Positions 21,105 to 29,110 of a DNA stretch of 61,355 bases are shown here, in pieces (within the stretch, counting starts at the first letter, position 1; every line of letters begins with the position of its first letter). The stretch comes from Bradyrhizobium iriomotense (GTDB taxonomy: Bacteria; Pseudomonadota; Alphaproteobacteria; Rhizobiales; Xanthobacteraceae): contig NZ_JAFCLP010000032.1 in assembly GCF_018129405.1 (NCBI RefSeq), positions 1 to 61,355 of the forward strand, in the 5' to 3' direction. The notes below the pieces were generated by a model. It worked only from the letters and a program-made list of their open reading frames with translations. It did not search any database and was not told where the DNA came from. A program made the translations under genes and the position numbers.

Positions 21105-22451
21105 ATGAGCGCTCAGGGAACGCCCGAAATGGGCAGGACGGCAGGGGACTCCAAGGGTTTGGCAAAGCCAACGCCGAAGGGCGCCTGGACCGTCACATTT
21201 CTCCTCTTTCTCTTCATGGTGGTGAACTTCGCGGACAAGATCGTCGTCGGTCTCGCCGGCGTGCCGATCATGACCGACATGAAGCTCAGTGCCGAGCAAT
21301 TCGGCCTGCTCGGGTCCTCGTTCTTCTTCCTGTTCTCGATCTCGGCCATCGTGGTCGGCTTCATCGTCAACAAGGTGCCGACGCGCTGGGTGCTCCTGAC
21401 GCTGGCGGTGATCTGGGCGCTGGCGCAGTTCCCGATGGTCGGCACCGTCTCTTTCACCACGCTTTTGATCTGCCGCATCGTGCTGGGCGCCGGCGAAGGC
21501 CCGGCCTTCTCGGTCGCCGCGCATGCCATCTACAAATGGTTCCCCGACGAGAAGCGCACGCTGCCGACCGCGATCCTGTCGCAGGGCTCGGCCTTCGGCG
21601 TCATCCTGGCGGTGCCGGCGTTGAACTGGGTCATCGTCAACCACTCCTGGCACTACGCCTTCGGCGCGCTCGGCGTTGTCGGCCTGATCTGGGTCGCGGC
21701 CTGGCTCGCGCTCGGCAAGGAAGGCCCGCTGGAGGACACCCAGGTCCTCGCCGTCACCGAGCCGAAGATTCCCTATGTGCAGCTTCTGACCTCGCGCACC
21801 TTCCTCGGCTGCGTGATCGCGACCTTCGGCGCCTATTGGGCGCTGTCGCTCGGCCTCACCTGGTTCACGCCCTTCATCGTCAAGGGGCTCGGCTTCTCGC
21901 AGAGCCAGGCCGGCTTCATCTCGATCCTGCCCTGGGTGTTCGGCGCCACGATCGTCATCCTCACGGGGTGGATCTCGCAGGTGATGATGGCGCGCGGCTA
22001 CACCACGCGCATCTCGCGCGGCGTGCTCGGCTCGGTGCCGCTGATCATCGGCGGCCTGATCCTCGCCGCGATGGCGCATGTCGAGGGCGCCGGCCTGCAG
22101 ATCGCGTCGCTCGTCGTCGGCTCCGGCCTGTGCGGCGCGATCTACGTGGTCTGCCCGCCGATGCTCGGCGAGTTCACCCCGGCCTCGCAGCGCGGCGCGG
22201 TCATCGCGATCTACGGCGCGCTCTACACGCTCTCGGGCATCATCGCGCCCAGCGTGATGGGCACCGTGATCCAGCGCGCCGGCAGCATGCTCGACGGCTA
22301 CTTGACCGGCTTCACCATCAACGCGGTGGTCATGGTCGGCTCCGGCGTCATCGGCCTGCTGCTGCTCTGGCCGAACACGGAAAAGGCGAGGTTGACGCGT
22401 GGTGCGGCGGCGCAGCCCGCGCCACTGAAGGGCGCGGTGTCGCCGACGTAA
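21105..22451 (+). CDS. MFS transporter, anion:cation symporter-like
   Basis: Twelve-helix carrier of about 448 residues. After a short hydrophilic N-terminus, the first helix contains NFADKIVVGLAGVPIMTD, and the loop 2-3 to helix 4 region has CRIVLGAGEGPAFS with YKWFPDEKR, features of the ACS family that transports organic anions such as aromatic or sugar acids. Three ATGs are close together (21093, 21102, 21105); 21105 is preferred because GGGGAG sits four bases before it. It is not linked to a catabolic operon here. Confidence 0.88.
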   Translation: MSAQGTPEMGRTAGDSKGLAKPTPKGAWTVTFLLFLFMVVNFADKIVVGLAGVPIMTDMKLSAEQFGLLGSSFFFLFSISAIVVGFIVNKVPTRWVLLTLAVIWALAQFPMVGTVSFTTLLICRIVLGAGEGPAFSVAAHAIYKWFPDEKRTLPTAILSQGSAFGVILAVPALNWVIVNHSWHYAFGALGVVGLIWVAAWLALGKEGPLEDTQVLAVTEPKIPYVQLLTSRTFLGCVIATFGAYWALSLGLTWFTPFIVKGLGFSQSQAGFISILPWVFGATIVILTGWISQVMMARGYTTRISRGVLGSVPLIIGGLILAAMAHVEGAGLQIASLVVGSGLCGAIYVVCPPMLGEFTPASQRGAVIAIYGALYTLSGIIAPSVMGTVIQRAGSMLDGYLTGFTINAVVMVGSGVIGLLLLWPNTEKARLTRGAAAQPAPLKGAVSPT

Positions 22452-22487
22452 GGGAGGCGGCGCGCGCTGGCCGCTCCAACCACAATC

Positions 22488-22608
22488 GTCGTCCCGGCGA
22501 AGGCCGGGACCCATACCCCCAGGGAGTGGTTTGGGGCGAAGCTGGTAACTCCGAGACTTCGCAAAACGATTGCTGCGGCGTATGGGTCCCGGCTTTCGCC
22601 GGGACGAC
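22488..22608. repeat. GTCGTCC/GGACGAC palindromic repeat, copy 4
   Basis: Ends GTCGTCCCGGCGAAGGCC and GGCTTTCGCCGGGACGAC, 121 bp, 36 bp downstream of the MFS stop codon and 47 bp from the left end of the IS630 element. Confidence 0.9.
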
Positions 22609-22655
22609 AGCGAGAATGAGGCGCGGCTTTCGCGTCTCACCCGCCTCCCTAGCTA

Positions 22656-23705
22656 GAGCGTTGGCCCATCTAATTGAATCGTTGGGGATTCCCAAATCAG
22701 CGCTTTGGTGATTCAAGCTGGTCGCCGGGATTGGAGGCCGGCGGGCATGGCAAAACCGCTGTCGATGGATCTTCGCGAACGTGTGCTTGCCTGTATTGCA
22801 GGAGGCATTTCCGGCCGGCAGGCTGGCGAGCGCTTTGGGGTAAGCGCGGCGAGCGTGAGCCGCTGGCGCACACGCGAGCGAGAACAGGGGGATGCCCAGC
22901 CGAGAGCTCAAGGTGGCGATCGCAGGTCTCACCGGATTGATGCTCATCAGGCGACGATCATGGCTCTGCTCGAGGCCTCTCCCGATATCACGATCGAGGA
23001 ATTGCGCGACAGCTTGAGCAAACAAGGTCTGTCTTTCGGCTACGGCACGATCCGCCGCTTCTTCGAGCGCCACAAGATCACGCGCAAAAAAAGACCGCCC
23101 ATGCCACAGAGCAAGATCGTCCGGATGTCTTGACGCGGCGCCAGGCCTGGCGTGAGAGCCAGGGCAAGCTCGATCCGGATCGGCTCGTCTTCATTGACGA
23201 GACCTGGGCATCGACCAACATGGCGCGAACACATGGCCGTTGCCAGCGCGGCGAACGCCTGCGGGCCAGCGTTCCTCACGGCCACTGGAAAACAACGACC
23301 TGCGTGGCTGCTCTCACCACGCGCGGCATCATCGCACCCTGGGTGCTCGATGGTCCCATCAACCGCGATGCCTTCGAGACCTATGTCGAAAAGGTGCTCG
23401 TCCCCGAGCTTCCAACCGATGCCATCGTGATCATGGACAACCTCTCCAGCCACAAAGGGCCGCGTGTGCGCGAGATGATCGAGGCTGCCGGCGCCACACT
23501 GCTTTATCTGCCGCCCTACAGCCCCGACTTCAATCCGATCGAAAACGCTTTCGCCAAGCTCAAGGCAAACTTGCGAAAGGCCGCTGAGCGAACTGTCGGC
23601 GGTCTCTGGGATGCTGTCGGGCGCATCATCGACACCTACACGCCTGCAGAATCCACAAATTACTTCGCCGCGGCCGGCTATTTGCAACCTGATCGGCTAA
23701 CGCTC
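22656..23705 (+). mobile_element. IS630-family insertion sequence (1050 bp)
   Basis: Terminal inverted repeats are visible: the left end GAGCGTTGGCCCATCTA and the complement of the right end GAGCGTTAGCCGATCAG match at 13 of 17 positions. The flanking TA dinucleotides (22654-22655 and 23706-23707) are the target duplication expected of IS630/Tc1-type elements, and the empty site reconstructs as CTAG, the preferred IS630 target. The element encodes one transposase split into two frames. Ends and both frames look intact, so it may still be mobile. Confidence 0.9.
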
Positions 23706-23708
23706 TAG
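22747..23708 (+). CDS. IS630-family transposase, made by -1 frameshift
   Basis: Two overlapping frames: 22747-23133 (helix-turn-helix N-terminal part, starting MAKPLSMDLRERVLACI, with GRQAGERFGVSAASVSRW) and the frame ending at 23708 (DDE catalytic domain). The catalytic triad is visible as FIDETWAS, IVIMDNLSSHKG and the Glu in SPDFNPIENAFAKLK. A run of seven A at 23086-23092 lets the ribosome slip back one base and read KKTAHATEQDRPDV, the usual continuous sequence of this family, into the second frame. The stop TAG uses the duplicated target TA plus the flanking G, so the last codon lies at the element boundary. Confidence 0.88.
23086..23093 (+). other. Programmed -1 frameshift site of the transposase
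   Basis: AAAAAAAG in the order lysine-lysine-arginine of frame one. Slipping back one base makes the codon at 23091 AAG and joins the DNA-binding and DDE halves. Poly-A slippage is known in many IS630 elements. Confidence 0.75.
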
Positions 23709-25420
23709 TTCACCCCCCGCGCACCCCGAATCAACTTCCCCGGCCGGCGTCCCGTGGCCTCGCCCTGCCGCCGCGTCACGACGCCCGAGACGATCGTCGC
23801 CTCATAGCCGTCGACATCCTGCAACAGCCGCCGCCCGCCGACCGGCAGGTCGTAATGCACCTTCGGCGGATGCAGATGCAGCTTGTCGTAGTCGATCACG
23901 TTGACGTCGGCCTTGTAGCCGGGCGCGATCAGCCCGCGATCGGTGAGGCCGACCGAGAGCGCGGTCTTGCGCGACTGCGCGGCGACCACGAACGGGATGG
24001 TGAGCTTCTCGCCGCGCGTGCGATCGCGCGTCCAGTGCGTCAGCAGATAGGTCGGAAAGCTCGCATCGCAGATGATGCCGCAATGGGCGCCGCCGTCGGA
24101 GAGGCCCGGCACCGATTGCGGATCGAGCAGCATCTCGCGCGTCGCATCGAGATTGCCGTCGGCATAGTTGAGGAAGGGCACGTAGAGCATGCCGCGCCCG
24201 TCGTCCGACAGCATTGCATCGTAAGCGAGCTCTTCCGGCTGCCTTCCTTGCCTTTGCGCCTGCGGACCCAGCGCGTTCTCCGGCGGCTGCTCGTAATCGG
24301 GGGGATCGCCGAGCAGGAACATCTTGTCGTAATTGGGCCGGAAGAACAGCGGATCGTCGGTCGCGGTTGCCGTCTCGCTCAGGATCGCCTTGCGCACCTC
24401 TAGCTGGTGCAGCCGCGCCAGCCTCTCCCCAAGCGGCAGATGTGCGATCGCCTTGTAGCTCGGATGGGTCTGGAACGGGTTTCGCGACAGCTCGAGGCCG
24501 AGCAAGAGCCCGACCGGCCGCGCCGCGATCTGCGCGGTGATGGAGAGGCCGCGCTTGGCCGCCGCGTTGATCTCGTCCAGCGTCTGGCGCCAGCGGTTTG
24601 GCGACTTGTCGTTCTGCGTGATCGAGAACGAGATCGGGCACTTTGTGCTGTCGGCGACCCGCAGCATCATCGGCAGGTCTTCGTGGATGGTGGAGAGGTC
24701 GAGCACGAATTGCAGCACGCTGCGCCCGTGCCGATGCATCGCGCCGGCAATCGCGGTGAGCTCGTCCTCGCCGGCCTTCAGGGTCGGCGTGAAATCGCCG
24801 GTCGAGGTGCGGTGGTTGAGCGTGCGCGAGGTCGAGAAGCCGAGTGCGCCCGAGCGCACCGCCTCGCCCGCGAGCTTCGCCATCGCCGCATTGTCTTCCG
24901 CCGTCGAGGGATCGCGGCGCGCGCCGCGCTCGCCCATGACATAGACGCGCAGCGCCGCATGCGGCAGCTGCGCGCCGACGTCGATGTCGAAATCGCGCTT
25001 CGACAGCCAGTCCATGTAATCGGGAAAGCTCTCCCAGGCCCAGGGAATGCCGGCGCTCAGCACCGGCTCGGGAATGTCCTCGACGCCTTCCATGAGCTGG
25101 ATCAGGCGGGTGTGGTCGGAAGGCTTGCACGGCGCAAAGCCGACGCCGCAATTGCCCATGATCGCGGTGGTGACGCCGTTCTGCGAGGACGGCGTGATGT
25201 CCTGGCTCCAGGTGACCTGCCCGTCGTAATGGGTGTGCACGTCGACGAAGCCCGGCGTCACCAGTTTTCCGCGCGCGTCGATCTCTTCGCGTCCCTTCGC
25301 GGACACCTTCCCGACCTCGCTGATCCTGCCGCCGGTGATGGCGACATCAGCCTCGAACAGCTCGCCGCCATTTCCGTCCGCAACGGTGCCGCCGCGGATC
25401 ACGAGATCAGGATTGCTCAT
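23705..25420 (-). CDS. N-acyl-D-amino-acid deacylase-like amidohydrolase
   Basis: Metal-dependent hydrolase of 571 residues of the amidohydrolase-3 / D-aminoacylase group. The N-terminal beta-sandwich strand LVIRGGTVADGNGG is followed by the zinc motif DVHTHYDGQ (His62, His64) and the Cys ligand in MGNCGVGFAP (Cys91) characteristic of D-aminoacylases; the catalytic Asp lies in SDGGAHCG. Expected reaction: removal of an acyl group from an N-acyl-D-amino acid, or a related amide. Its TAG stop falls exactly at the IS630 insertion junction (see findings). Single-gene unit, cytoplasmic. Confidence 0.87.
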   Translation of the reverse strand: MSNPDLVIRGGTVADGNGGELFEADVAITGGRISEVGKVSAKGREEIDARGKLVTPGFVDVHTHYDGQVTWSQDITPSSQNGVTTAIMGNCGVGFAPCKPSDHTRLIQLMEGVEDIPEPVLSAGIPWAWESFPDYMDWLSKRDFDIDVGAQLPHAALRVYVMGERGARRDPSTAEDNAAMAKLAGEAVRSGALGFSTSRTLNHRTSTGDFTPTLKAGEDELTAIAGAMHRHGRSVLQFVLDLSTIHEDLPMMLRVADSTKCPISFSITQNDKSPNRWRQTLDEINAAAKRGLSITAQIAARPVGLLLGLELSRNPFQTHPSYKAIAHLPLGERLARLHQLEVRKAILSETATATDDPLFFRPNYDKMFLLGDPPDYEQPPENALGPQAQRQGRQPEELAYDAMLSDDGRGMLYVPFLNYADGNLDATREMLLDPQSVPGLSDGGAHCGIICDASFPTYLLTHWTRDRTRGEKLTIPFVVAAQSRKTALSVGLTDRGLIAPGYKADVNVIDYDKLHLHPPKVHYDLPVGGRRLLQDVDGYEATIVSGVVTRRQGEATGRRPGKLIRGARGVN

Positions 25421-25453
25421 GGTGCTTCTTCCCGGTTTGTTTTGTTGCTTTTC

Positions 25454-25596
25454 GTCGTCCCGGACAAGCGCGCCCTAAGCGCGCGCAGATCCGGGACCCA
25501 TAACCACAGGGAGAAGTTTGGCGAAGACTCGGAGTGACCAGCTTCGCGCGCTAACTACTCCCTGGGGTTATGGGTCCCGGCGTTCGCCGGGACGAC
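25454..25596. repeat. GTCGTCC/GGACGAC palindromic repeat, copy 5
   Basis: Left end GTCGTCCCGGACAAGCGCGC, right end CCCGGCGTTCGCCGGGACGAC shortened here to its inverted core GGGACGAC; 143 bp. It starts five bases downstream of the stop of the minus-strand MFS gene and lies upstream of the amidohydrolase. Confidence 0.88.
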
Positions 25597-25601
25597 GGTT
25601 A

Positions 25602-26807
25602 CTACGCCTTGGCCGGCTTCCGTTCCGTGAACGGCGACAGCACCACAGTCGCCAGCATGAAGATCACGGACGCGCCGAACACCCAATGCGGCGCGCTCTG
25701 GTCCATGATCCAGCCGAACAGCAGCGGTGAGACGATGCCGCCGAGATTGAAGCCGGTGGAGACGATGCCGAAGGCGCGCCCCGCCGCGCCCGCAGGCGCG
25801 GCGTTGCGCACCAGCATGTCGCGCGACGGCGCGATCACGCCGGAGAGGAAGCCCGCGGTCGCCATCGTGGCGGTCAGGGCCCAGCCCGGCAGCGTCACCA
25901 GCGCGATCAGGAGCACGATGGCCGCATTCGCGGCAAAGCAGGCCGCCGCGACATAGCCGTGGCGCGCGGTGTGGTCGGCGAGGAAGCCGCCGGCGAGCAC
26001 GCCCGCAGCGCTGGCGCCGAGGAACGCGGTCAGTGCGACATTGGCGATCGAGTAGGAGGCGCCGTAGCCGCTCATCAGCGCCACCACGCCGAAATTGTTG
26101 ATGCCGGCGACCGACAGGCTGAGCAGCATGAACAGCGCAGTCAGCGTGATCAGCGCCGGGGTGATCACGGCCTGCTTCGGCGCGCTCTCGCTGCCCGGCT
26201 TCTTCTTGTGTGCGCCGGCCTCAGGGATGCCCATGGCCACCAGCAGCAGCGCCACCAGAATGGCGACCGTGCCCGATGCGATCAGCGCGCCGACGCCGCC
26301 CCACATCGTGACCAGTGCGGCGACGATCGCCGGCGTCACCGCGCCGCCGAGATAGCCGGCAAAAGTGTGGACCGAGAAGGCGCGGCCCATCCGCGCCTCG
26401 TCCATGTGCTCGGCCAGGATCGCGTAATCGGCGGGGTGATAGACGCTGTTGGCGAGCCCGAGCAGCACGGCGCAGGCGATCAGCGCGGCGTAGCTCAGAT
26501 GCAGCCCGAGCAGGATCAGCGCGCAGCCGCCGAGCGTCAGCCCGATCAGCAGGATTTTGCGCGCGCCAAAATGGTCGACGAGATAGCCGGTCGGCGCCTG
26601 CGTCAGGCCGGAGACGACGGCGAGCGTGGTCAGCGAGAGACCGAGCTCGACATAGCCGACGCCGAGCTTCTCCTTCAGAAACGGGAACAGCATCGGCAGG
26701 ACCAGCAGATGGAAATGGCTGACCCAATGCGCGATCGAGATCCCCGTCAGCGTGCGCAGCGCACTGTCCGCCTTGCCTTGCTGCGGTGCGGCGAGAACGT
26801 CGACCAT
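25602..26807 (-). CDS. MFS transporter, Fsr-like
   Basis: Twelve-helix carrier of 401 residues. The opening SIAHWVSHFHLLVLPMLFPF resembles the fosmidomycin-resistance (Fsr) type of MFS efflux proteins, and motif A-like DHFGARKILLIG and NSVYHPADYAILAEH are present. Substrate unknown. Single gene in the same direction as the amidohydrolase but separated from it by a repeat of about 140 bp. Confidence 0.85.
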   Translation of the reverse strand: MVDVLAAPQQGKADSALRTLTGISIAHWVSHFHLLVLPMLFPFLKEKLGVGYVELGLSLTTLAVVSGLTQAPTGYLVDHFGARKILLIGLTLGGCALILLGLHLSYAALIACAVLLGLANSVYHPADYAILAEHMDEARMGRAFSVHTFAGYLGGAVTPAIVAALVTMWGGVGALIASGTVAILVALLLVAMGIPEAGAHKKKPGSESAPKQAVITPALITLTALFMLLSLSVAGINNFGVVALMSGYGASYSIANVALTAFLGASAAGVLAGGFLADHTARHGYVAAACFAANAAIVLLIALVTLPGWALTATMATAGFLSGVIAPSRDMLVRNAAPAGAAGRAFGIVSTGFNLGGIVSPLLFGWIMDQSAPHWVFGASVIFMLATVVLSPFTERKPAKA

Positions 26808-26909
26808 TGCAGTTCCGTTTCACTCCCGATAGACGGGCAAACTATCGGGGAGGGCGGTTATTTGTCCATGAACGCAGGCGCATGGCAGGTAGTGCGGGCG
26901 GTGATTCCC

Positions 26910-27036
26910 GTCGTCCTGGCGAAAGCCAGGACCCATTACCCCAGGGAGCAGTTTGGTGGGGGATCGTCGTCCGGTACTGCGACCGGTCACAATCGAGAGA
27001 TCACGCGGTATGGGTCCTGGCTTTCGCCAGGACGAC
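26910..27036. repeat. GTCGTCC/GGACGAC palindromic repeat, copy 6
   Basis: Ends GTCGTCCTGGCGAAAGCCAG and CTGGCTTTCGCCAGGACGAC, 127 bp, with the shared interior GAGATCACGCGGTATGGGTC. It is 32 bp downstream of the small minus-strand gene. Confidence 0.9.
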
Positions 27037-27068
27037 GGCTGAGAGCGTGGCCAGAGCCGAGCCCCCCC

Positions 27069-27236
27069 TCACAACGGCTCGTCATCCGGGCCATACCGAT
27101 CGCGCTTCGGCGTTGCGATATCGCCGTCCTCATAATCGTCGTCGTCGATGTCGCGCGGTGGCGGCTTCTTTGCCTTGTCGTCGGTCGTCTTCGGCGGCCC
27201 GCTCGGCTTGGTGGTCGTAGTCCCGGTTTTGGCCAT
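27069..27236 (-). CDS. Small hypothetical protein, Lys/Asp-rich
   Basis: 55-residue protein starting MAKTGTTTTKPSG. It is strongly charged: a Thr/Lys/Pro-rich first half, a run of aspartates (DIDDDDYEDGD) and a basic-acidic tail. It has no signal peptide or membrane segment and is predicted disordered. I do not recognise a family. Its length, lack of frame damage and position between two real genes favour a real gene, but support is limited. Confidence 0.5.
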   Translation of the reverse strand: MAKTGTTTTKPSGPPKTTDDKAKKPPPRDIDDDDYEDGDIATPKRDRYGPDDEPL

Positions 27237-27310
27237 GGCTGGTCCCGGATGGTGATGCTGCATCCGAATCTATCCGCCGCCTGACTTATCTCAAGGGGGC
27301 AAAGCGACCG

Positions 27311-28348
27311 TCAGTGCATGACCGGCCCGCCCGCCTTTTTCCAGGCATCGATGCCGCCGGCGATATGGGCGGTGTTGAGAAGGCCCGCTTGTTTCGCAGC
27401 CGCAACCGCCATCGCCGAGCGCTCGCCGAAGGCGCAGAAGAACACCACGCGGCGGCCCGTTGCGGCCGCGACCTCGCGCAGCATGCCGCCGGGCTTCAGG
27501 CTTTCCTCGACCGAGGGATAGGGCGTGTGCAGCGCGCCCTCGAGCATGCCGTGCTTCATCCGCTCATTGGTCTCGCGCAGATCCACCAGCAGGATGTCGG
27601 GCCGGCCGAGCGTGCGGATCGCCTCGACCGCGCTGAGCACGCGGCCCTCCTTCTCCAGCTCCTCCTGATGCAGGCCGACATGCATGTTGGCGGGGATCGC
27701 CACGTCCATCATCTTCGGATTGGGCAGCTTCAAATTGCCCATCAGCTCGATATATTCGTCGACCGAGCGCACCTGAAGCCGCGGATTGTAGCGCTTCTCC
27801 TCGCCGATGGTGGAGACGGTGTCGCCCTTGTAGTCGTGGGCCGGAAACACCATCGTCTCGTCCGGCAGCTTGAGCAGGCGGTTGAATATCGAATCGTATT
27901 GCGCGCGCGCCGAACCGTTCTGGAAATCGGTGCGGCCGGTGCCGCGGATCAGCAGCGTGTCGCCGGTGAAGACGCGGTCGCCCATCAAATAGGAATAGGA
28001 ATCATCGGTGTGGCCCGGCGTGTACATCACGTCGAGCGACAGGCCCTCGATCGTCACCTTGTCGCCGTCCGCGACCCGCATCGCCACCACGTCGGCCTTG
28101 GTCTGGTCGCCCATCACGGTCATGCAATGGGTGCGGTCGCGCAGCTCGCCGAGCCCGGTGACGTGGTCGGCATGCAGATGCGTATCGACCGCCTTCACCA
28201 GCTTGAGGTCGAGCTCGCGCAGCAGCTGGCAATAGCGGTCGACCTTCTCCAGCACAGGATCGAGGATCAGCGCCTCGCCGCCGGGGCGGCTGGCGAGGAC
28301 GTAGCTATAGGTGCCCGAAACGCTGTCGAAGAGCTGGCGGAAGATCAT
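27311..28348 (-). CDS. Persulfide dioxygenase-rhodanese fusion
   Basis: 345-residue protein joining an ETHE1-like metallo-beta-lactamase domain (about 1-240) to a rhodanese domain (about 255-345). The metal site HLHADH (His57, His59, Asp61, His62), GHTDDS, FTGD and PAHDYKG are all present, as is the ETHE1-type RGTGRTDFQ. The rhodanese loop Cys305 (CAFGERS) is intact. The domain pair suggests oxidation of glutathione persulfide to sulfite coupled to sulfur transfer to or from thiosulfate. ATG 28348 is chosen; the open frame extends upstream only to a TTG. It lies just downstream of the sox genes, same strand. Confidence 0.88.
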   Translation of the reverse strand: MIFRQLFDSVSGTYSYVLASRPGGEALILDPVLEKVDRYCQLLRELDLKLVKAVDTHLHADHVTGLGELRDRTHCMTVMGDQTKADVVAMRVADGDKVTIEGLSLDVMYTPGHTDDSYSYLMGDRVFTGDTLLIRGTGRTDFQNGSARAQYDSIFNRLLKLPDETMVFPAHDYKGDTVSTIGEEKRYNPRLQVRSVDEYIELMGNLKLPNPKMMDVAIPANMHVGLHQEELEKEGRVLSAVEAIRTLGRPDILLVDLRETNERMKHGMLEGALHTPYPSVEESLKPGGMLREVAAATGRRVVFFCAFGERSAMAVAAAKQAGLLNTAHIAGGIDAWKKAGGPVMH

Positions 28349-28649
28349 GGCAGGACCCGGCTTGGAACTGACTTCCAAGATTCTACTACGGTACGGGTCA
28401 GAAAGAGAAGCAATTCACTGTGTGAATGGTAATATTTGGAAGATTCTTATTGTTGGTGATGGCGGGGGACTGGTGCCTCAATCTCGGTGTCGTCCCGGCG
28501 AAGGCCGGGACCCATACCCCCAGGGAGGAGTTTGGCGAAGATTCGTGGTTGCCAGCTCGCGCCAAACTCCTCCCTGTGGCTATGGGTCCCGGATCGGCGC
28601 GCGCTTGAGGCGCGCTTGTCCGGGACGACAGGGGAGGGTGTGGCTCAGA
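28349..28649. other. Intergenic region between the persulfide dioxygenase and DsrE genes
   Basis: An AT-richer stretch (28375-28445) upstream of the dioxygenase-rhodanese gene probably holds its own promoter, and a GTCGTCC repeat fills 28489-28629. The gene may therefore be transcribed separately from the sox genes. No other signal seen. Confidence 0.5.
28489..28629. repeat. GTCGTCC/GGACGAC palindromic repeat, copy 7
   Basis: Left end GTCGTCCCGGCGAAGGCC, right end GCGCTTGTCCGGGACGAC, so the two arms come from two subtypes; 141 bp. It is 20 bp downstream of the DsrE-like gene. Confidence 0.9.
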
Positions 28650-29108
28650 TTACGGCCGCACCACCGTGTACCCATTCTCCGCCAGAAACAGGATCTGCCC
28701 GACCCCGACCTGCACCGGCGTCGCGCCCGGAATGAACTCCGGTCGCTTGCCCGTCTCCCGTTCCATCGTGTCGATCGTGTTGAGACAGATGTCGAAGCGT
28801 ACGCCCTGGGCGATCAGGCTTTCGACCTGCTTGCGGCGCTCGCTGCCTGACAGCAACAGGTCGATGCCGGGGCCGAACGCCACCACCTCGATCGCGACCT
28901 TGTCGGGATCGTAGGCCTTCAGCAGATTGTTGGCGACGCTCAGCACCAGCGCCTGTTTCTTCGCATCGCCATCGGAGAGCTGCAGCACGATCTTGTGCTC
29001 GGCGAACGGCTTGTCCTGCAGCGGCACCTGCTGCGCCAACGCCTGTGGCATCGCGGCCCAGGCGAGCAGCGCCAGCAGCATCGCGCGAAACGGCTGCAAC
29101 GGCATCAT
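28650..29108 (-). CDS. Periplasmic DsrE-family protein
   Basis: 152-residue protein with an N-terminal Sec signal (hydrophobic residues 8-24, AQA-type cleavage near 26). The rest has the DsrE-like fold pattern: VLQLSDGDAKKQALVLSVANN as first strand/helix, IEVVAFGPGIDLL, and VRFDICLNTID carrying the single conserved cysteine (Cys108). DsrE-like proteins carry or transfer persulfide sulfur. It follows soxB by two bases, so it is probably part of the sox operon and may act on the sulfur that Sox enzymes generate in the periplasm. Confidence 0.82.
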   Translation of the reverse strand: MMPLQPFRAMLLALLAWAAMPQALAQQVPLQDKPFAEHKIVLQLSDGDAKKQALVLSVANNLLKAYDPDKVAIEVVAFGPGIDLLLSGSERRKQVESLIAQGVRFDICLNTIDTMERETGKRPEFIPGATPVQVGVGQILFLAENGYTVVRP

Positions 29109-29110
29109 CG

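Noticed and set aside
20979-22640. A 553-codon minus-strand open frame opposite the MFS gene
   Set aside because: Charged low-complexity translation that runs through a palindromic repeat; the plus-strand frame encodes a good twelve-helix carrier.
22747-23708. Transposase as a pseudogene with a frameshift mutation
   Set aside because: Frames overlap at an A7G slip site that gives the standard family sequence, and both ends and the DDE residues are intact.
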